Part shown: positions 52,030 to 61,384 of the stretch, piece by piece
How positions within the stretch are numbered: position 1 is the stretch's first letter
Layout: every line of letters begins with the position of its first letter
NCBI GenBank assembly: GCA_964627665.1
Contig: CAZVKG010000001.1
Coordinates: 43,548 to 107,547 of the forward strand
Length of the DNA: 64,000 nucleotides
Direction of reading: 5' to 3'
From: UBA1351 sp964627665
GTDB lineage: Bacteria > Bacillota > Clostridia > Lachnospirales > Vallitaleaceae
Notes under the pieces: generated by a model
What the model was told of the DNA's origin: nothing
The model's input: the letters and a program-made list of their open reading frames with translations, nothing else
Database searches by the model: none
Position numbers and translations under genes: made by a program

Positions 52030-52668
52030 TTATACATTTTTTTCAAGTAGTATTTTTTCAACTTTTTTCTTGATTCGCTGCAAAGCGTTGTCAATAGACT
52101 TAATCGGCTTATTCATAATCGTTGCAACTTCTGTATAACTGGTGCCGTCAATATATAATTGTAAAACTTCTTTTTCAAAATTGCTTAGTTTTTTTGCAAG
52201 TTCATGTTCAATGATATGAAGATTTTCTCGTCCAATTAAGAGCTCTTCCGGATTGCTTATTTTTTCATTGGATACAGAATCCATCAATTCCGGACGATCT
52301 TCATCATCTTGATAGGAAGGTTTATTCAACGATACATATGTGTTTAAGGGCATATGCTTTTGTCGCGTTGCTGCTTTAACTGCTGTAATCATTTGCCGGG
52401 TAATACATAAATCCGCAAAGGAAAAGAAGCTGGCTTCTTTATTCGGATTGTAATCACGTATGGCTTTGAACAAACCAATCATGCCTTCTTGGATAATATC
52501 TTCTTTACTTGCTCCCATTAAAAAATATGTTTTGGCTTTTTTTTCAACGAGTAATTTATATTTATTCATTAAAAAATCTATGGCTAAATCATTCTTCTGA
52601 CGAATATGTTCGACTAACTCTTCATCTACCATTGACTGAAACTCTTCTAACTGCTGTGCTTGCTCCAA
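52030..52668 (-). CDS. sigH: RNA polymerase sigma-H factor
   Basis: The 212-residue sigma-70 protein has region 2 'AKTYFLMGASKEDIIQEGMIGLFKAIRDYNP' followed by 'FADLCITRQMITAVKAATRQKHMPLN', a near match to Bacillus SigH. Region 4 is 'LSNFEKEVLQLYIDGTSYTEVATIMN.P.KSIDNALQRIKKK'. SigH directs the transition to stationary phase and early sporulation. I prefer the TTG at 52668, which follows GGAGG by 7 nt and gives the usual length. An ATG at 52722 with a weaker AGGA site would add 18 residues. Its position after rlmB is the standard arrangement. Confidence 0.93.
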   Translation of the reverse strand: MEQAQQLEEFQSMVDEELVEHIRQKNDLAIDFLMNKYKLLVEKKAKTYFLMGASKEDIIQEGMIGLFKAIRDYNPNKEASFFSFADLCITRQMITAVKAATRQKHMPLNTYVSLNKPSYQDDEDRPELMDSVSNEKISNPEELLIGRENLHIIEHELAKKLSNFEKEVLQLYIDGTSYTEVATIMNKPIKSIDNALQRIKKKVEKILLEKNV

Positions 52669-52723
52669 GTCATCGCCTCCACTCTTATATGATTCATTAT
52701 CATGTATCTTAAAGTATATCATG

Positions 52724-53521
52724 TTATCCTAGGCGTTGTCTATATCCTTCATACATAAGAACAGCTGCTGCTACAGAAGCGTTTAAGGAGGATATATCCC
52801 CTTGCATTGGAATCTGGGCTACAAAGTCACAATGCTCACGAACAAGCTTTGATAAGCCCTCTCCTTCGCCTCCTATGACGATTGCTATGGCACCCTTCAT
52901 ATCCACATCATACATAACTTGGCCATCCATATCTGCTCCCACAATCCATAAGCCTTTATCTTTTAACTCTTGTATCGTTTTAGATATATTGGTTACTTTA
53001 CAGACGGGTGTATATTCGATAGCACCTGCGCTTGTTTTAACAACCGTTTCAGTCAAGCCAACAGCACGTCGCTTCGGAATAATGACACCATGCACACCAA
53101 CAACATTGGCTGTACGAATAATTGCACCTAAATTATGGGGATCTTCAACACCATCTAAAATCATGATATAGGGTGATTCACCTTTCTTCTCAGCAATGGC
53201 TAAGATATCATCAATCGATACATAATCATAGGCAGCAACATAAGCCACAACTCCTTGATGTTTTTGAGAATTTGCACGCGCATCTAAGCGATCTTTGGAC
53301 TCAAAATTAATGACAATACCTTTTTTTCTCGCTTTTGCGATAATGCCTTTAAGTGGGCCGTCTTTACTGATTTGATCTTGTATAAATAGTTTATCAATAC
53401 TTCGATCAGCTTTTAGTGCCTCGTTAACTGCATTTCTCCCCTCAATGATGAGGGACGAATTATCACCCTCTTGATAATTGTTCATGTCCTTATTTGTATC
53501 GTTATTTATTTCATTATTCAT
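52724..53521 (-). CDS. rlmB: 23S rRNA (guanosine-2'-O)-methyltransferase RlmB
   Basis: The 265-residue SpoU-family methyltransferase has a substrate-binding domain beginning IIEGRNAVNEALK and the trefoil-knot motifs: 'LDGVEDPHNLGAIIRTANVVGV', 'VIGGEGEGLSKLVREHCD' and 'IPMQGDISSLNASVAAAVLMYE'. It methylates G2251 (E. coli numbering) of 23S rRNA. An Asn/Asp-rich N-terminal leader of about 30 residues precedes the domain. I chose the ATG at 53521, with GAAGGAAA upstream; the longer frame to 53692 overlaps the flippase gene. Confidence 0.93.
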   Translation of the reverse strand: MNNEINNDTNKDMNNYQEGDNSSLIIEGRNAVNEALKADRSIDKLFIQDQISKDGPLKGIIAKARKKGIVINFESKDRLDARANSQKHQGVVAYVAAYDYVSIDDILAIAEKKGESPYIMILDGVEDPHNLGAIIRTANVVGVHGVIIPKRRAVGLTETVVKTSAGAIEYTPVCKVTNISKTIQELKDKGLWIVGADMDGQVMYDVDMKGAIAIVIGGEGEGLSKLVREHCDFVAQIPMQGDISSLNASVAAAVLMYEGYRQRLG

Positions 53522-53565
53522 TATTTTCCTTCTTCCCTTTTTTATTTTATTCACTTGCTGTTCAA

Positions 53566-55170
53566 TTAGATGATATGCTTCTTCTCCATCCAACGAACAA
53601 GTCGACTTCCTTTTGGTATCAATAACAATTCTTCCTCCGAAAAAGCTTTTAATAACAACATCATCAGAAGATAAATGATAACACCTATACATATACTTGA
53701 TAGCAATGCCACTGCATTACTGTGTACAAGCGAATGCATGAACGTATATGCCATGTAGGTAGCGCCACCCATAATCGACGAGGCAATCAGTGGCTTTCCA
53801 TACGTATGAAAAATATCTTTTTTAATATGCACACATTTTTTAACATTTATATAACTGAACACCGTAATCAGGAAATAGTAAATGACCGTAGCTATTGTTA
53901 CACCATATCCGCTCAATCCTATATTGATGAAGAAAACATTAAGGATAAGCTTTACAAGTCCACTGATTAAAACAATATTTAGTGCTGTATAATACTTTGA
54001 AAGACCTTGTAATATCCCAGTCATTGACTGGCCTAAAATCATAAAAACAAGTCCAATCGCCATGATCTGAAGATAACGATAGCCTTCAGGTTTTTGATAA
54101 ACAAAATTAAGAATCGGCTCTGCTAAAATAACAATACCAACAGCTGCAGGTAGAGCAAGCTTAACTGCAATTTCAATGCCTTCAATAATTTTCTTCTTAA
54201 GCTCATCTTTTGTCTTTCTTGTATTCGCTGCAGAAATCGTTGGCACGATACTAATAATTAATGAAACGCTTAATACTAGCGGCACATTAATAATTGTCTG
54301 CATCTTACCGAGTATACCATTAATATAAGTTCCTTCTGCAATCCGTTCCCCTTCCATAACTATTCGTGTATCAAGGAGTCTGGGAAGGGTTGCTGCATCA
54401 ATAGCTAACATAATCGACAAAGCCGCACTAGCTACTGTAATTGGTATAGCAATCATGCCGATTTTTTTTACAACACTGGTAAAATGTTCATCGGACTCTT
54501 GCGTACGTACTTTAACCATAATCTCTTTATGTTGTTTCATATAAGTCATTAGCAGAAATAAGGCAGAAAATACAAATCCAATGGATACACCTAGCGCTGC
54601 ACCTCCAACGGCAATTGGAATACCATATCCTTTTTCTAAGAGAATATAGACAAGGCCAATACCAATGATTACTTTGACAAGGTTCTCAATGATTTGGGAA
54701 ATAGCGGTTGGAGCCATTTGTTGCATGCCCTGTAAATACCCTCGTATGGCACCTGCAACTGCAATGAAAAAGGGTGCAAGTCCCATGCCCAGTAAAGCAT
54801 AATAACTCCCATCGTCCCATCCATTTAGCCGGAGAATCGTTCGCTCAAAACACACTAACAATAAAGAGACAAATAAGCCTATAGCTCCGGTCAATATGAA
54901 GGCATAGCGAAAAATATCGTGTGCCTTTCGATATTGCTTCTTGGCAATCTCTTCTGCTACTAATTTAGAAATCGAATTGGGTATCCCAATCAATGATGCA
55001 GCTGTTAATAAACTATATAATCCATATATATTCTGATAATAACCGATACCAACTGTGCCTGTAAAATATGCAAGTGGCACTTTATAAAAGGCACTAATGA
55101 TTTTTGCAAAAACACCCGCTAAAGTCAGAATAAGTGTACCTCGAATTAATGTTGATGATTGTCTACTCAT
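53566..55170 (-). CDS. SpoVB/MurJ-type polysaccharide (lipid) flippase
   Basis: The 534-residue MOP-superfamily protein has 13-14 spans and begins 'MSRQSSTLIRGTLILTLAGVFAKIISAFYKVPLAYFTG', typical of SpoVB/YtgP/YabM proteins. These flip lipid-linked peptidoglycan or polysaccharide precursors; SpoVB acts in spore cortex formation. The gene overlaps mrnC by 8 bp and is inserted in the conserved cysS-mrnC-rlmB-sigH order. Which substrate it flips (lipid II or another) cannot be read. Confidence 0.88.
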   Translation of the reverse strand: MSRQSSTLIRGTLILTLAGVFAKIISAFYKVPLAYFTGTVGIGYYQNIYGLYSLLTAASLIGIPNSISKLVAEEIAKKQYRKAHDIFRYAFILTGAIGLFVSLLLVCFERTILRLNGWDDGSYYALLGMGLAPFFIAVAGAIRGYLQGMQQMAPTAISQIIENLVKVIIGIGLVYILLEKGYGIPIAVGGAALGVSIGFVFSALFLLMTYMKQHKEIMVKVRTQESDEHFTSVVKKIGMIAIPITVASAALSIMLAIDAATLPRLLDTRIVMEGERIAEGTYINGILGKMQTIINVPLVLSVSLIISIVPTISAANTRKTKDELKKKIIEGIEIAVKLALPAAVGIVILAEPILNFVYQKPEGYRYLQIMAIGLVFMILGQSMTGILQGLSKYYTALNIVLISGLVKLILNVFFINIGLSGYGVTIATVIYYFLITVFSYINVKKCVHIKKDIFHTYGKPLIASSIMGGATYMAYTFMHSLVHSNAVALLSSICIGVIIYLLMMLLLKAFSEEELLLIPKGSRLVRWMEKKHII

Positions 55171-55588
55171 GGTTAATCCCCTTGACTACACATTCCAGTA
55201 GCCGTTGATAATTTTTTGTCATCACAAAGTATCCTAGTAAGCATTCAAATGCTGTCGCCATTTGGTAGTCACTACGTTTTGCGTTTTTAGGAACGGACTG
55301 ACTTTTTGCATTCCGTCCCCACTTCACGATGCGTTGTTCCTCATCTGATAGTATCGGCATAATATTCGCTAAAATTCTCGCCTGTTCTGATGCCTTGACA
55401 TATTTTTTTGTTAAGGCATGTAGTTCATTTACAGATCGGTTTCCTTGTTGTACAATATAAAATTTAACCAAGAAATCGTAAATCGAATCGCCTAAATAGG
55501 CTAGTGTTAAGGGTGAATATTGCTTCACATCAACAGATTCGATGCCCTCTCCCAATTGTCCTAAAAAATCTTCAATAAACTTCTCCAC
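55163..55588 (-). CDS. mrnC: Mini-ribonuclease III MrnC
   Basis: The 141-residue RNase III-like catalytic domain lacks a dsRBD. The signature 'LTLAYLGDSIYDFLVKFYIV' carries the catalytic Asp, and a second motif is 'KRSDYQMATAFECLLGYF'. It matures 23S rRNA in Bacillus. It sits directly after cysS, as in Bacillus. Confidence 0.95.
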   Translation of the reverse strand: MEKFIEDFLGQLGEGIESVDVKQYSPLTLAYLGDSIYDFLVKFYIVQQGNRSVNELHALTKKYVKASEQARILANIMPILSDEEQRIVKWGRNAKSQSVPKNAKRSDYQMATAFECLLGYFVMTKNYQRLLECVVKGINHE

Positions 55589-55607
55589 CTAGACACCTCT
55601 ATACATT

Positions 55608-57011
55608 TTAAACGCGTTTAAATCGAACACCTTCACGGGTATCTTCTAGAACGATACCTTGTTCTTGGAGTTCATCACGAATTTGATCAGCTAGAGCAAA
55701 GTCTTTATTTTTTCTAGCCTCTTGACGCTTTTCAATCATTGCTTCAATCTCTTCATCTAAGATAACTTGTTCGCGTTTATAGGATACACCTAGTATATCA
55801 CAAAGTCGTACAAAACATTCATTAAAATTCTCTATAAATACAAGGTTAGATGCCGACTCCATCTCTGTATTGATATATTTTACCATATCAAATAGTGTCG
55901 ATACTGCATCCGATGTATTAAAGTCATCATCCATGGCACGTTCAAATTGATGAACAAAATCATCGATTACTTTTTTTTCTTCCGTGGATAAGGCCTCTGA
56001 TTGAGATGCATTTTCTTTCATCATTTCCCTTAACTCTTCTAGTCGACTATAACCGGTTTTTATTCGCTCCAAGCTTCGTCCCGCAGCATCCATAAGCAGT
56101 TCACTAAAGTTAATTGGGCTACGATAATGGGCACTGACAATAAAGAAGCGAATGACGTCATAGGGGATTTTTTCTGCTATATCTCGAACGGTAAAAAAGT
56201 TCCCTTTGGATTTTGACATTTTTTCATTGTTCACATTAATAAAACCATTATGCAACCAATACTTGGCAAACTCTACACCATTAGCACATTCACTTTGAGC
56301 AATCTCATTTTCATGGTGCGGGAATACCAAATCTGTTCCGCCGGCATGAATATCTATATGGTCCCCTAGGTAGTGTTTTGCCATAGCTGAACATTCAATA
56401 TGCCATCCAGGACGACCTTGACTCCATGGCGATTCCCAATAAGGTTCATTGTCTTTTTTGGGCTTCCATAAAACAAAATCCGTTGGATTCTTTTTACCAT
56501 CTTCAACCGCAACACGTTTCCCAGATTCTAAGTCTTCAATATTTTTCTTAGATAATTTACCATAACCACTGAATTTATTGGACTCAAAGTAAACCGTGCC
56601 ATCAACGACATAAGCTACGCCTTTATCAATTAAGGCTTGAATCATTGTGATAATACCATCCATCTCCTCAGTAGCTTTTGGATGATGGGTCGCCGGATTG
56701 ACTCCGAGACAAGCGGTATCATGTTCAACCTCTTTAATATATTTACTTGCTATTTCATCAGTTGTCAATTGTTCTTCAATCGAACGTTGAATAATCTTAT
56801 CATCAATGTCTGTATAATTTTGGACATAATTTACATCATATCCCTTATATTCAAGATATCGTCGCACCACATCAAAGATAATAAAGGGACGTGCATTACC
56901 GATATGAATATAATTGTAGACGGTTGGCCCACACACATACATTTTCACTTTGCCGGGTTCTAATGGCTCAAATTCTTCTTTTTGTCGGGTTAAGGTATTA
57001 TATACTTTCAT
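55608..57011 (-). CDS. cysS: Cysteinyl-tRNA synthetase
   Basis: The 467-residue class I synthetase has the zinc Cys in MYVCGPTVYNYIHIGNARP (HIGN as the HIGH motif), GWHIECSAM, the zinc-binding 'GGTDLVFPHHENE' and KMSKSKGN. Length is normal. It charges tRNA-Cys. It is co-transcribed with cysE under a T-box riboswitch reading uncharged tRNA-Cys. Confidence 0.97.
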   Translation of the reverse strand: MKVYNTLTRQKEEFEPLEPGKVKMYVCGPTVYNYIHIGNARPFIIFDVVRRYLEYKGYDVNYVQNYTDIDDKIIQRSIEEQLTTDEIASKYIKEVEHDTACLGVNPATHHPKATEEMDGIITMIQALIDKGVAYVVDGTVYFESNKFSGYGKLSKKNIEDLESGKRVAVEDGKKNPTDFVLWKPKKDNEPYWESPWSQGRPGWHIECSAMAKHYLGDHIDIHAGGTDLVFPHHENEIAQSECANGVEFAKYWLHNGFINVNNEKMSKSKGNFFTVRDIAEKIPYDVIRFFIVSAHYRSPINFSELLMDAAGRSLERIKTGYSRLEELREMMKENASQSEALSTEEKKVIDDFVHQFERAMDDDFNTSDAVSTLFDMVKYINTEMESASNLVFIENFNECFVRLCDILGVSYKREQVILDEEIEAMIEKRQEARKNKDFALADQIRDELQEQGIVLEDTREGVRFKRV

Positions 57012-57048
57012 ATTCTTCTCATTCCTTATCTATTATTGTTTTTATACA

Positions 57049-57762
57049 TTAATTTTCATATAATTTCGGATTATCCGGACAGAGTTGACACCGTTGGTCT
57101 TCCAGTGCTTCTAGCAACTCCGGATCGAGTCCACCACATTTTTTTTCAACGCTTTCTATGCGAATAATCAATTTACATATTTCTTGGCGAACAGGATCCG
57201 GAAGATGCACTTGATCAAGGGAATCTTGGGGATGATGGACAACGCCTTCTCCGCGTACAACACGTCCCGGAATACCAACGACCGTCGCGTTAGGAGGCAC
57301 CTCTCTTAATACAACAGATCCGGCGCCAATTTTCGCATCGTCTCCGACCGTAAATGACCCCAATACTTTGGCACCAGCGCTAATCATGACATTATTACCA
57401 ATGGTCGGATGACGTTTTCCATGCTCTTTACCTGTTCCACCAAGAGTTACCCCTTGATAGATGGTAACATCATCACCAACAATTGCCGTTTCCCCAATAA
57501 CAACACCATGACCGTGATCAATAAACAAGCCTTTACCTATTTGTGCCCCCGGATGAATCTCAATGCCTGTCTTTCGAACCGTCCGTTGTGAAATCCATCG
57601 GGCAATAAAATAACGTTTGTGAATAAAAAACCAGTGTGCTAACCGATACCTCAATATGGCATGAAAACTAGGATACAAAAAAACTTCCATCGTCTTTTTT
57701 ATTGCAGGATCTCTCTCTCTTATAACGTTTATTTCTTCTTTAATGTATTTAAAGATATTCAC
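57049..57762 (-). CDS. cysE: Serine O-acetyltransferase CysE
   Basis: The 237-residue left-handed beta-helix acetyltransferase has 'TGIEIHPGAQIGKGLFIDHGHGVVIGETA' (with the catalytic DHG region), 'GVTLGGTGKEHGKRHP' and 'GAGSVVLREVPPNATVVGIPGR'. It makes O-acetylserine, the precursor of cysteine. The GTG at 57762 follows AGGAGG by 6 nt; an earlier GTG at 57777 lies within the ribosome site and is rejected. It is the first gene of the T-box-controlled operon. Confidence 0.95.
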   Translation of the reverse strand: MNIFKYIKEEINVIRERDPAIKKTMEVFLYPSFHAILRYRLAHWFFIHKRYFIARWISQRTVRKTGIEIHPGAQIGKGLFIDHGHGVVIGETAIVGDDVTIYQGVTLGGTGKEHGKRHPTIGNNVMISAGAKVLGSFTVGDDAKIGAGSVVLREVPPNATVVGIPGRVVRGEGVVHHPQDSLDQVHLPDPVRQEICKLIIRIESVEKKCGGLDPELLEALEDQRCQLCPDNPKLYEN

Positions 57763-57784
57763 GAAAAACCTCCTCACAATATAA

Positions 57785-58044
57785 TAAAAAAAAGCCTCTT
57801 ATCAATGATAAGAGACGACTATGCGCGGTTCCACTCTACTTAAAAGCTTATTCACCTAAGAATAACTTTTCACTCTTTCTACGGTAACGTGTAGACTTCC
57901 GGCTATTACTACTTTTTCCCCTTCGCAATAGCAGCTCCCGAGTGCACTTGGGCAATAAATCACTAGATAACTTCCACCGCTGTTATCCTCTCTAGAAGAT
58001 CTTTTATTGCTTACTTTTTCGTTCAACGCTTTTTATTCGTATTC
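57785..58044 (-). promoter_or_regulatory. Cysteine T-box riboswitch leader with terminator
   Basis: On the minus strand the leader contains the T-box consensus AGTGGAACCGCG (57824-57835). It is followed by terminator CTCTTATC/GATAAGAG and a run of eight T residues (about 57786-57815). A stem I base pairs GCAATA (58005-58010) with TATTGC (57925-57930). The adjacent triplet TGC (57931-57933) fits a Cys specifier. Binding of uncharged tRNA-Cys should form the antiterminator and allow cysE-cysS transcription. This fills the 326-bp gap between cysE and the enzyme-I-like gene. Confidence 0.93.
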
Positions 58045-58050
58045 TTATCA

Positions 58051-58079
58051 AATATAATATATAACTGTAAAAATGTCAA
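58051..58079 (-). promoter_or_regulatory. Sigma-A promoter of the T-box/cysE operon
   Basis: Minus-strand consensus TTGACA (58074-58079), a 17-bp spacer and TATATT (58051-58056) place the start near 58044, directly ahead of the T-box leader. Confidence 0.85.
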
Positions 58080-58088
58080 TAGAATTGC

Positions 58089-59819
58089 CTATCGCTTCTT
58101 CCACAAAAACAGTTCTCCGAACTTCTTTTCCAATGTCATTTTAATGTCATTACCTGACCCCATAAAATAAATCTCTCGCATTATTTTTCCCCATTCACGT
58201 TTATTCATAGAATTAATTTCCCAGCGCATACGTGAGATATATTTAGAATCTGCCGTGAGTCCGTCAACACCCATGGCAATAAAAAAAGGAATTAACAGTT
58301 CATTGGTACAAATATCGCCGACAAAATCTATAGGGGTTCCTTCCCGATGAGCTCCACGTACCATACTTTTTAATAATCGAATGAACCCCGGATGAAATTC
58401 ATCATATAAATCAAAGGTCATTTCATTACTTGGATCCACACCTGTTGTATATTGTAGCAGATCATCTAAGTCGACATAGACAAAGTTAAGTTCTTGTGCA
58501 AACACATGGGTTATTAAGGCAACGGAGGGTGTCTCTAGAACAACCCCAAAGGACATATTTTCTTTGTATTCCACATGGTTGACATCAAGTTCTAGCATGG
58601 CATCTTCGACGAGTAAGCGTATGTCTAATAACTCATCTATAGATGCAATCATGGGGATAACAAAACGAACATCACCAAATACTCCGGCGCGAAGAATTGC
58701 CTTAATTTGTGTTAATAAGATTTCTCGATGCGTTAGGGCAATACGGGTTGAAAAATAGCCTAAAGAAGGATTTTTTTCTTCCGGAAAGTAAATATAAGGA
58801 AGATCACTGGTTCCATGGCAATCAAATGTACGAAAACAGATTTTTTTACCTTTTGCCGCTTCAACTGCGTCTTTATAATATAAAAACTGGCTCTCTTCAT
58901 CCGGTATTTGATCGCGTCCGACAAAAATCGCCTCTGTTCGGAACAGTCCAATATAATCTGCACCATGATGAATCGCTTTTTCAATATCTGAAATACTTGA
59001 TGTTACTGCATTAAGATTGAGATTATAGCCATCTTTTGTGCGTGTTTTCACATTGATATATTTTTCATATACATCTTTAAACTCAAAACTTTTCTTTTCT
59101 TTCATTTGGTATAATTCAATGGTCTCTTGATCCGGATGAATAATAATCTCACCTTTTTTGCCATCCATGATAACGTCTTCATCATCATTGACAATCTCGA
59201 TAATATGCTTAACACCAATAATACAAGGAATTTTCCAGCTATGCGCAAGTGCTGTTCCAAAGGAATGGATACTTGAATTTTCAAGAATGATTCCTAATAC
59301 ATGCCCTTGTTCTAACTCAATGAGGTCAGCGGCGACTAATTCTTGCGCCATAATTATCTTCGGCTCGTGAAGTTCTCCAAAAAATTGATGTCCTTCATTC
59401 GACAACTGATAAATTAAGTCTTGGGTAATTTTTTTAATATATTCCGCTTTTTTCTTTAGAAAATCATCCGCAACACGATTATATATTGACTCATATTTAT
59501 TCTTAACCTCTTCGAGTAGCCATTCGGCATTCACAAGATTATCGCGAATCTGTTTTTTAACGCTGCCGATAAGAACCGAATCCTTTAATATTGTCAAGTG
59601 ATTTTGATAAGCATCCGCTTCTTCTTCACTCATAATATTCACTGTTTTTTTATAAATTTTTTCAAGATATTCTTGATATTTAATCACTGCTTCATCTAAT
59701 CGATTAGTTTCTTGTTCTGCATTATCAATCGATTTCTTTTTCACATCATTTTGGTGACTCTTTTTTTTGATGATTTTACCAATGACTATACCGTCTGATA
59801 CGCCTACGCCTCGAATCAT
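58089..59819 (-). CDS. PTS enzyme I-like protein with degenerate active sites (probable pseudoenzyme)
   Basis: The 576-residue protein has the full enzyme I layout: MIRGVGVSDGIVIGK start, helical HPr-binding region, swivelling phospho-His domain and C-terminal PEP barrel. Aligned by eye without gaps to E. coli EI from VLG to the following P, the phospho-acceptor His189 falls on Phe187 (HSFGTALAHS). Other changes are Cys502 to Val500, Asn454 to Asp452, and GGDK to HGTS after Arg330. Arg294, Arg330, Glu429 and Asp453 are retained. Normal PEP-to-HPr phosphotransfer is therefore unlikely. It is the last gene of the folC-small ORF-TPR operon, not beside ptsH. A nearby His185 could be a shifted nucleophile. 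Confidence 0.8.
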   Translation of the reverse strand: MIRGVGVSDGIVIGKIIKKKSHQNDVKKKSIDNAEQETNRLDEAVIKYQEYLEKIYKKTVNIMSEEEADAYQNHLTILKDSVLIGSVKKQIRDNLVNAEWLLEEVKNKYESIYNRVADDFLKKKAEYIKKITQDLIYQLSNEGHQFFGELHEPKIIMAQELVAADLIELEQGHVLGIILENSSIHSFGTALAHSWKIPCIIGVKHIIEIVNDDEDVIMDGKKGEIIIHPDQETIELYQMKEKKSFEFKDVYEKYINVKTRTKDGYNLNLNAVTSSISDIEKAIHHGADYIGLFRTEAIFVGRDQIPDEESQFLYYKDAVEAAKGKKICFRTFDCHGTSDLPYIYFPEEKNPSLGYFSTRIALTHREILLTQIKAILRAGVFGDVRFVIPMIASIDELLDIRLLVEDAMLELDVNHVEYKENMSFGVVLETPSVALITHVFAQELNFVYVDLDDLLQYTTGVDPSNEMTFDLYDEFHPGFIRLLKSMVRGAHREGTPIDFVGDICTNELLIPFFIAMGVDGLTADSKYISRMRWEINSMNKREWGKIMREIYFMGSGNDIKMTLEKKFGELFLWKKR

Positions 59820-59852
59820 ATATAACTCCTCTCATAGAAGCAAATGACTAAA

Positions 59853-61235
59853 TCAGTCTACCGTTCCTCCAAGAATACGAATCTGATTTTCCGCCCATCC
59901 CCTTGTGTTCGAGTTTGGATAATTCGCAAGAAGATACTTAAACTGTTCAATCGCATCCTGCGGACGATCTAAAAACTGATAACTTCGCCCCAAATAATAA
60001 ACCGCATAATGGGAATATGATGCATTCTTTTCATAACGAACGGACACTTCCAAATGGTCAATAGCTTCTTGATATCTTGCGCTATTATATGCAGAATATC
60101 CAGCATTGTATTCCGTTCTTGCTACCTCCGGAAAAACAATTTCTGCTAATTGTGTATATAGATTATTAAGCACACCATCTGCACTTTCATTTATATCAAT
60201 AGCGGAAAGTGGCACCGCCGCCCCAACTAAATCCCCTTGTAAATAATTAGTCATACTCATCATGAGTTGTTGAACTTGCCCGTCCTTTTCAGATAAATCC
60301 GTATTTTTTTCGACTGCCTCTGCAAGCTCAACCTCTAATAATCGGATTTTGGATTCATTTTCAGTTTGCTGAGATTCAAGTTCATCTACTCTATCGACAG
60401 ATTCCGTTAATTTTGATTGATAGTCGTCGATTTCGTCATTAAGTTGTCCGACACGACTTGGCATAAAAAGGAAGAAGATTAATGCCGCTCCGATAGCCAC
60501 TCCAAAAACAAGACCGGCAAATTGTTGCACGGATTGATTAATGGCTATCTGGCGTCTTAATTTTTTTTTGTTTTTATTTAATTCTTCTTGTGGCTCAACA
60601 ATAACAGCCTCTTCTTTATGGTCATCAAATAGCTCTTCATAATACTTGTGAGCAACATAATTGGTTTTATCAATTAATAACACTTTTAATAAAATATTTT
60701 TTGCTCGACTGACCTCTTCTTCTTTGACATATAAAAGAGCTAAGAGCGTATATGCCTTTACAAATTTCGGATTCAAGGAAATGACTTTTTTCAGATTTAT
60801 AATCGCTAAATCTCTTGAATTTTGACGAATATATACTAAGGCTTGATTATATTTTTTAATGGCTGTACTTAATCGGTCCAAATTCACTTGATTGTCTTGA
60901 ACTAGTTTCAAATAATTTGATGCAACATTCAATTCAGGTTGAATATTTTGGCTAACAACCCATTGGCGTAAAGCCATAACCGTTTCCCCTAATTCAAAAT
61001 AGACTAATCCAAGTAAATTTCTCGCGTCAATATTCCGTTTATCATATTTAATACTCCGGTTCAAACTTTCAACTGCACCGCTCAAATCCCGAACTTTAGA
61101 TTTTTGAAGGCCCTCATTATAAAGACTCTTTGACACTTCTTTGATTAATCGAAATGAACGATACGTAATATTACATGAATTACAGTGTGATTTTTCATTT
61201 AATTCCTGTCCACATTTTGGGCATTGATTCAACAT
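59853..61235 (-). CDS. Membrane TPR protein with N-terminal zinc ribbon
   Basis: The 460-residue protein has a zinc ribbon (Cys5, Cys8, Cys18, Cys21), then TPR repeats (about 35-200, for example 'NIDARNLLGLVYFELGETVMAL'). A single span follows at about 238-256, then coiled coil (about 260-310) and a C-terminal pair of TPRs (about 380-450: 'YNAGYSAYNSARYQEAIDHLEVSVRY'). It is likely an assembly scaffold linking cytoplasm and cell surface. It lies between a 48-residue ORF and the enzyme-I-like gene. No specific function can be assigned. Confidence 0.8.
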   Translation of the reverse strand: MLNQCPKCGQELNEKSHCNSCNITYRSFRLIKEVSKSLYNEGLQKSKVRDLSGAVESLNRSIKYDKRNIDARNLLGLVYFELGETVMALRQWVVSQNIQPELNVASNYLKLVQDNQVNLDRLSTAIKKYNQALVYIRQNSRDLAIINLKKVISLNPKFVKAYTLLALLYVKEEEVSRAKNILLKVLLIDKTNYVAHKYYEELFDDHKEEAVIVEPQEELNKNKKKLRRQIAINQSVQQFAGLVFGVAIGAALIFFLFMPSRVGQLNDEIDDYQSKLTESVDRVDELESQQTENESKIRLLEVELAEAVEKNTDLSEKDGQVQQLMMSMTNYLQGDLVGAAVPLSAIDINESADGVLNNLYTQLAEIVFPEVARTEYNAGYSAYNSARYQEAIDHLEVSVRYEKNASYSHYAVYYLGRSYQFLDRPQDAIEQFKYLLANYPNSNTRGWAENQIRILGGTVD

Positions 61236-61237
61236 GT

Positions 61238-61384
61238 CTATTCCTCATTTCTGTTCATTTCTTTAATCATTTCTGCTAAAATATCAACAATATCTTTTGT
61301 CTCGTATGAATAAATCGCTTCTTCCGCCTCTTCAATCTCTAAACAGGGTTTAAACTTTTTGATTTCCTCTTCAAAATTAATCAT
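61238..61384 (-). CDS. Small acidic protein, 48 residues
   Basis: The ORF begins MINFEEEIKKFKPCLEIEEA and ends DILAEMIKEMNRNEE. Its ATG overlaps the folC stop region by 8 bp, and its stop lies 2 bp before the TPR-protein start, so it is tightly coupled to both. It is highly charged and predicted helical, with one Cys. I do not recognise the family; co-translation with neighbours is the main support for a real gene. Confidence 0.7.
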   Translation of the reverse strand: MINFEEEIKKFKPCLEIEEAEEAIYSYETKDIVDILAEMIKEMNRNEE

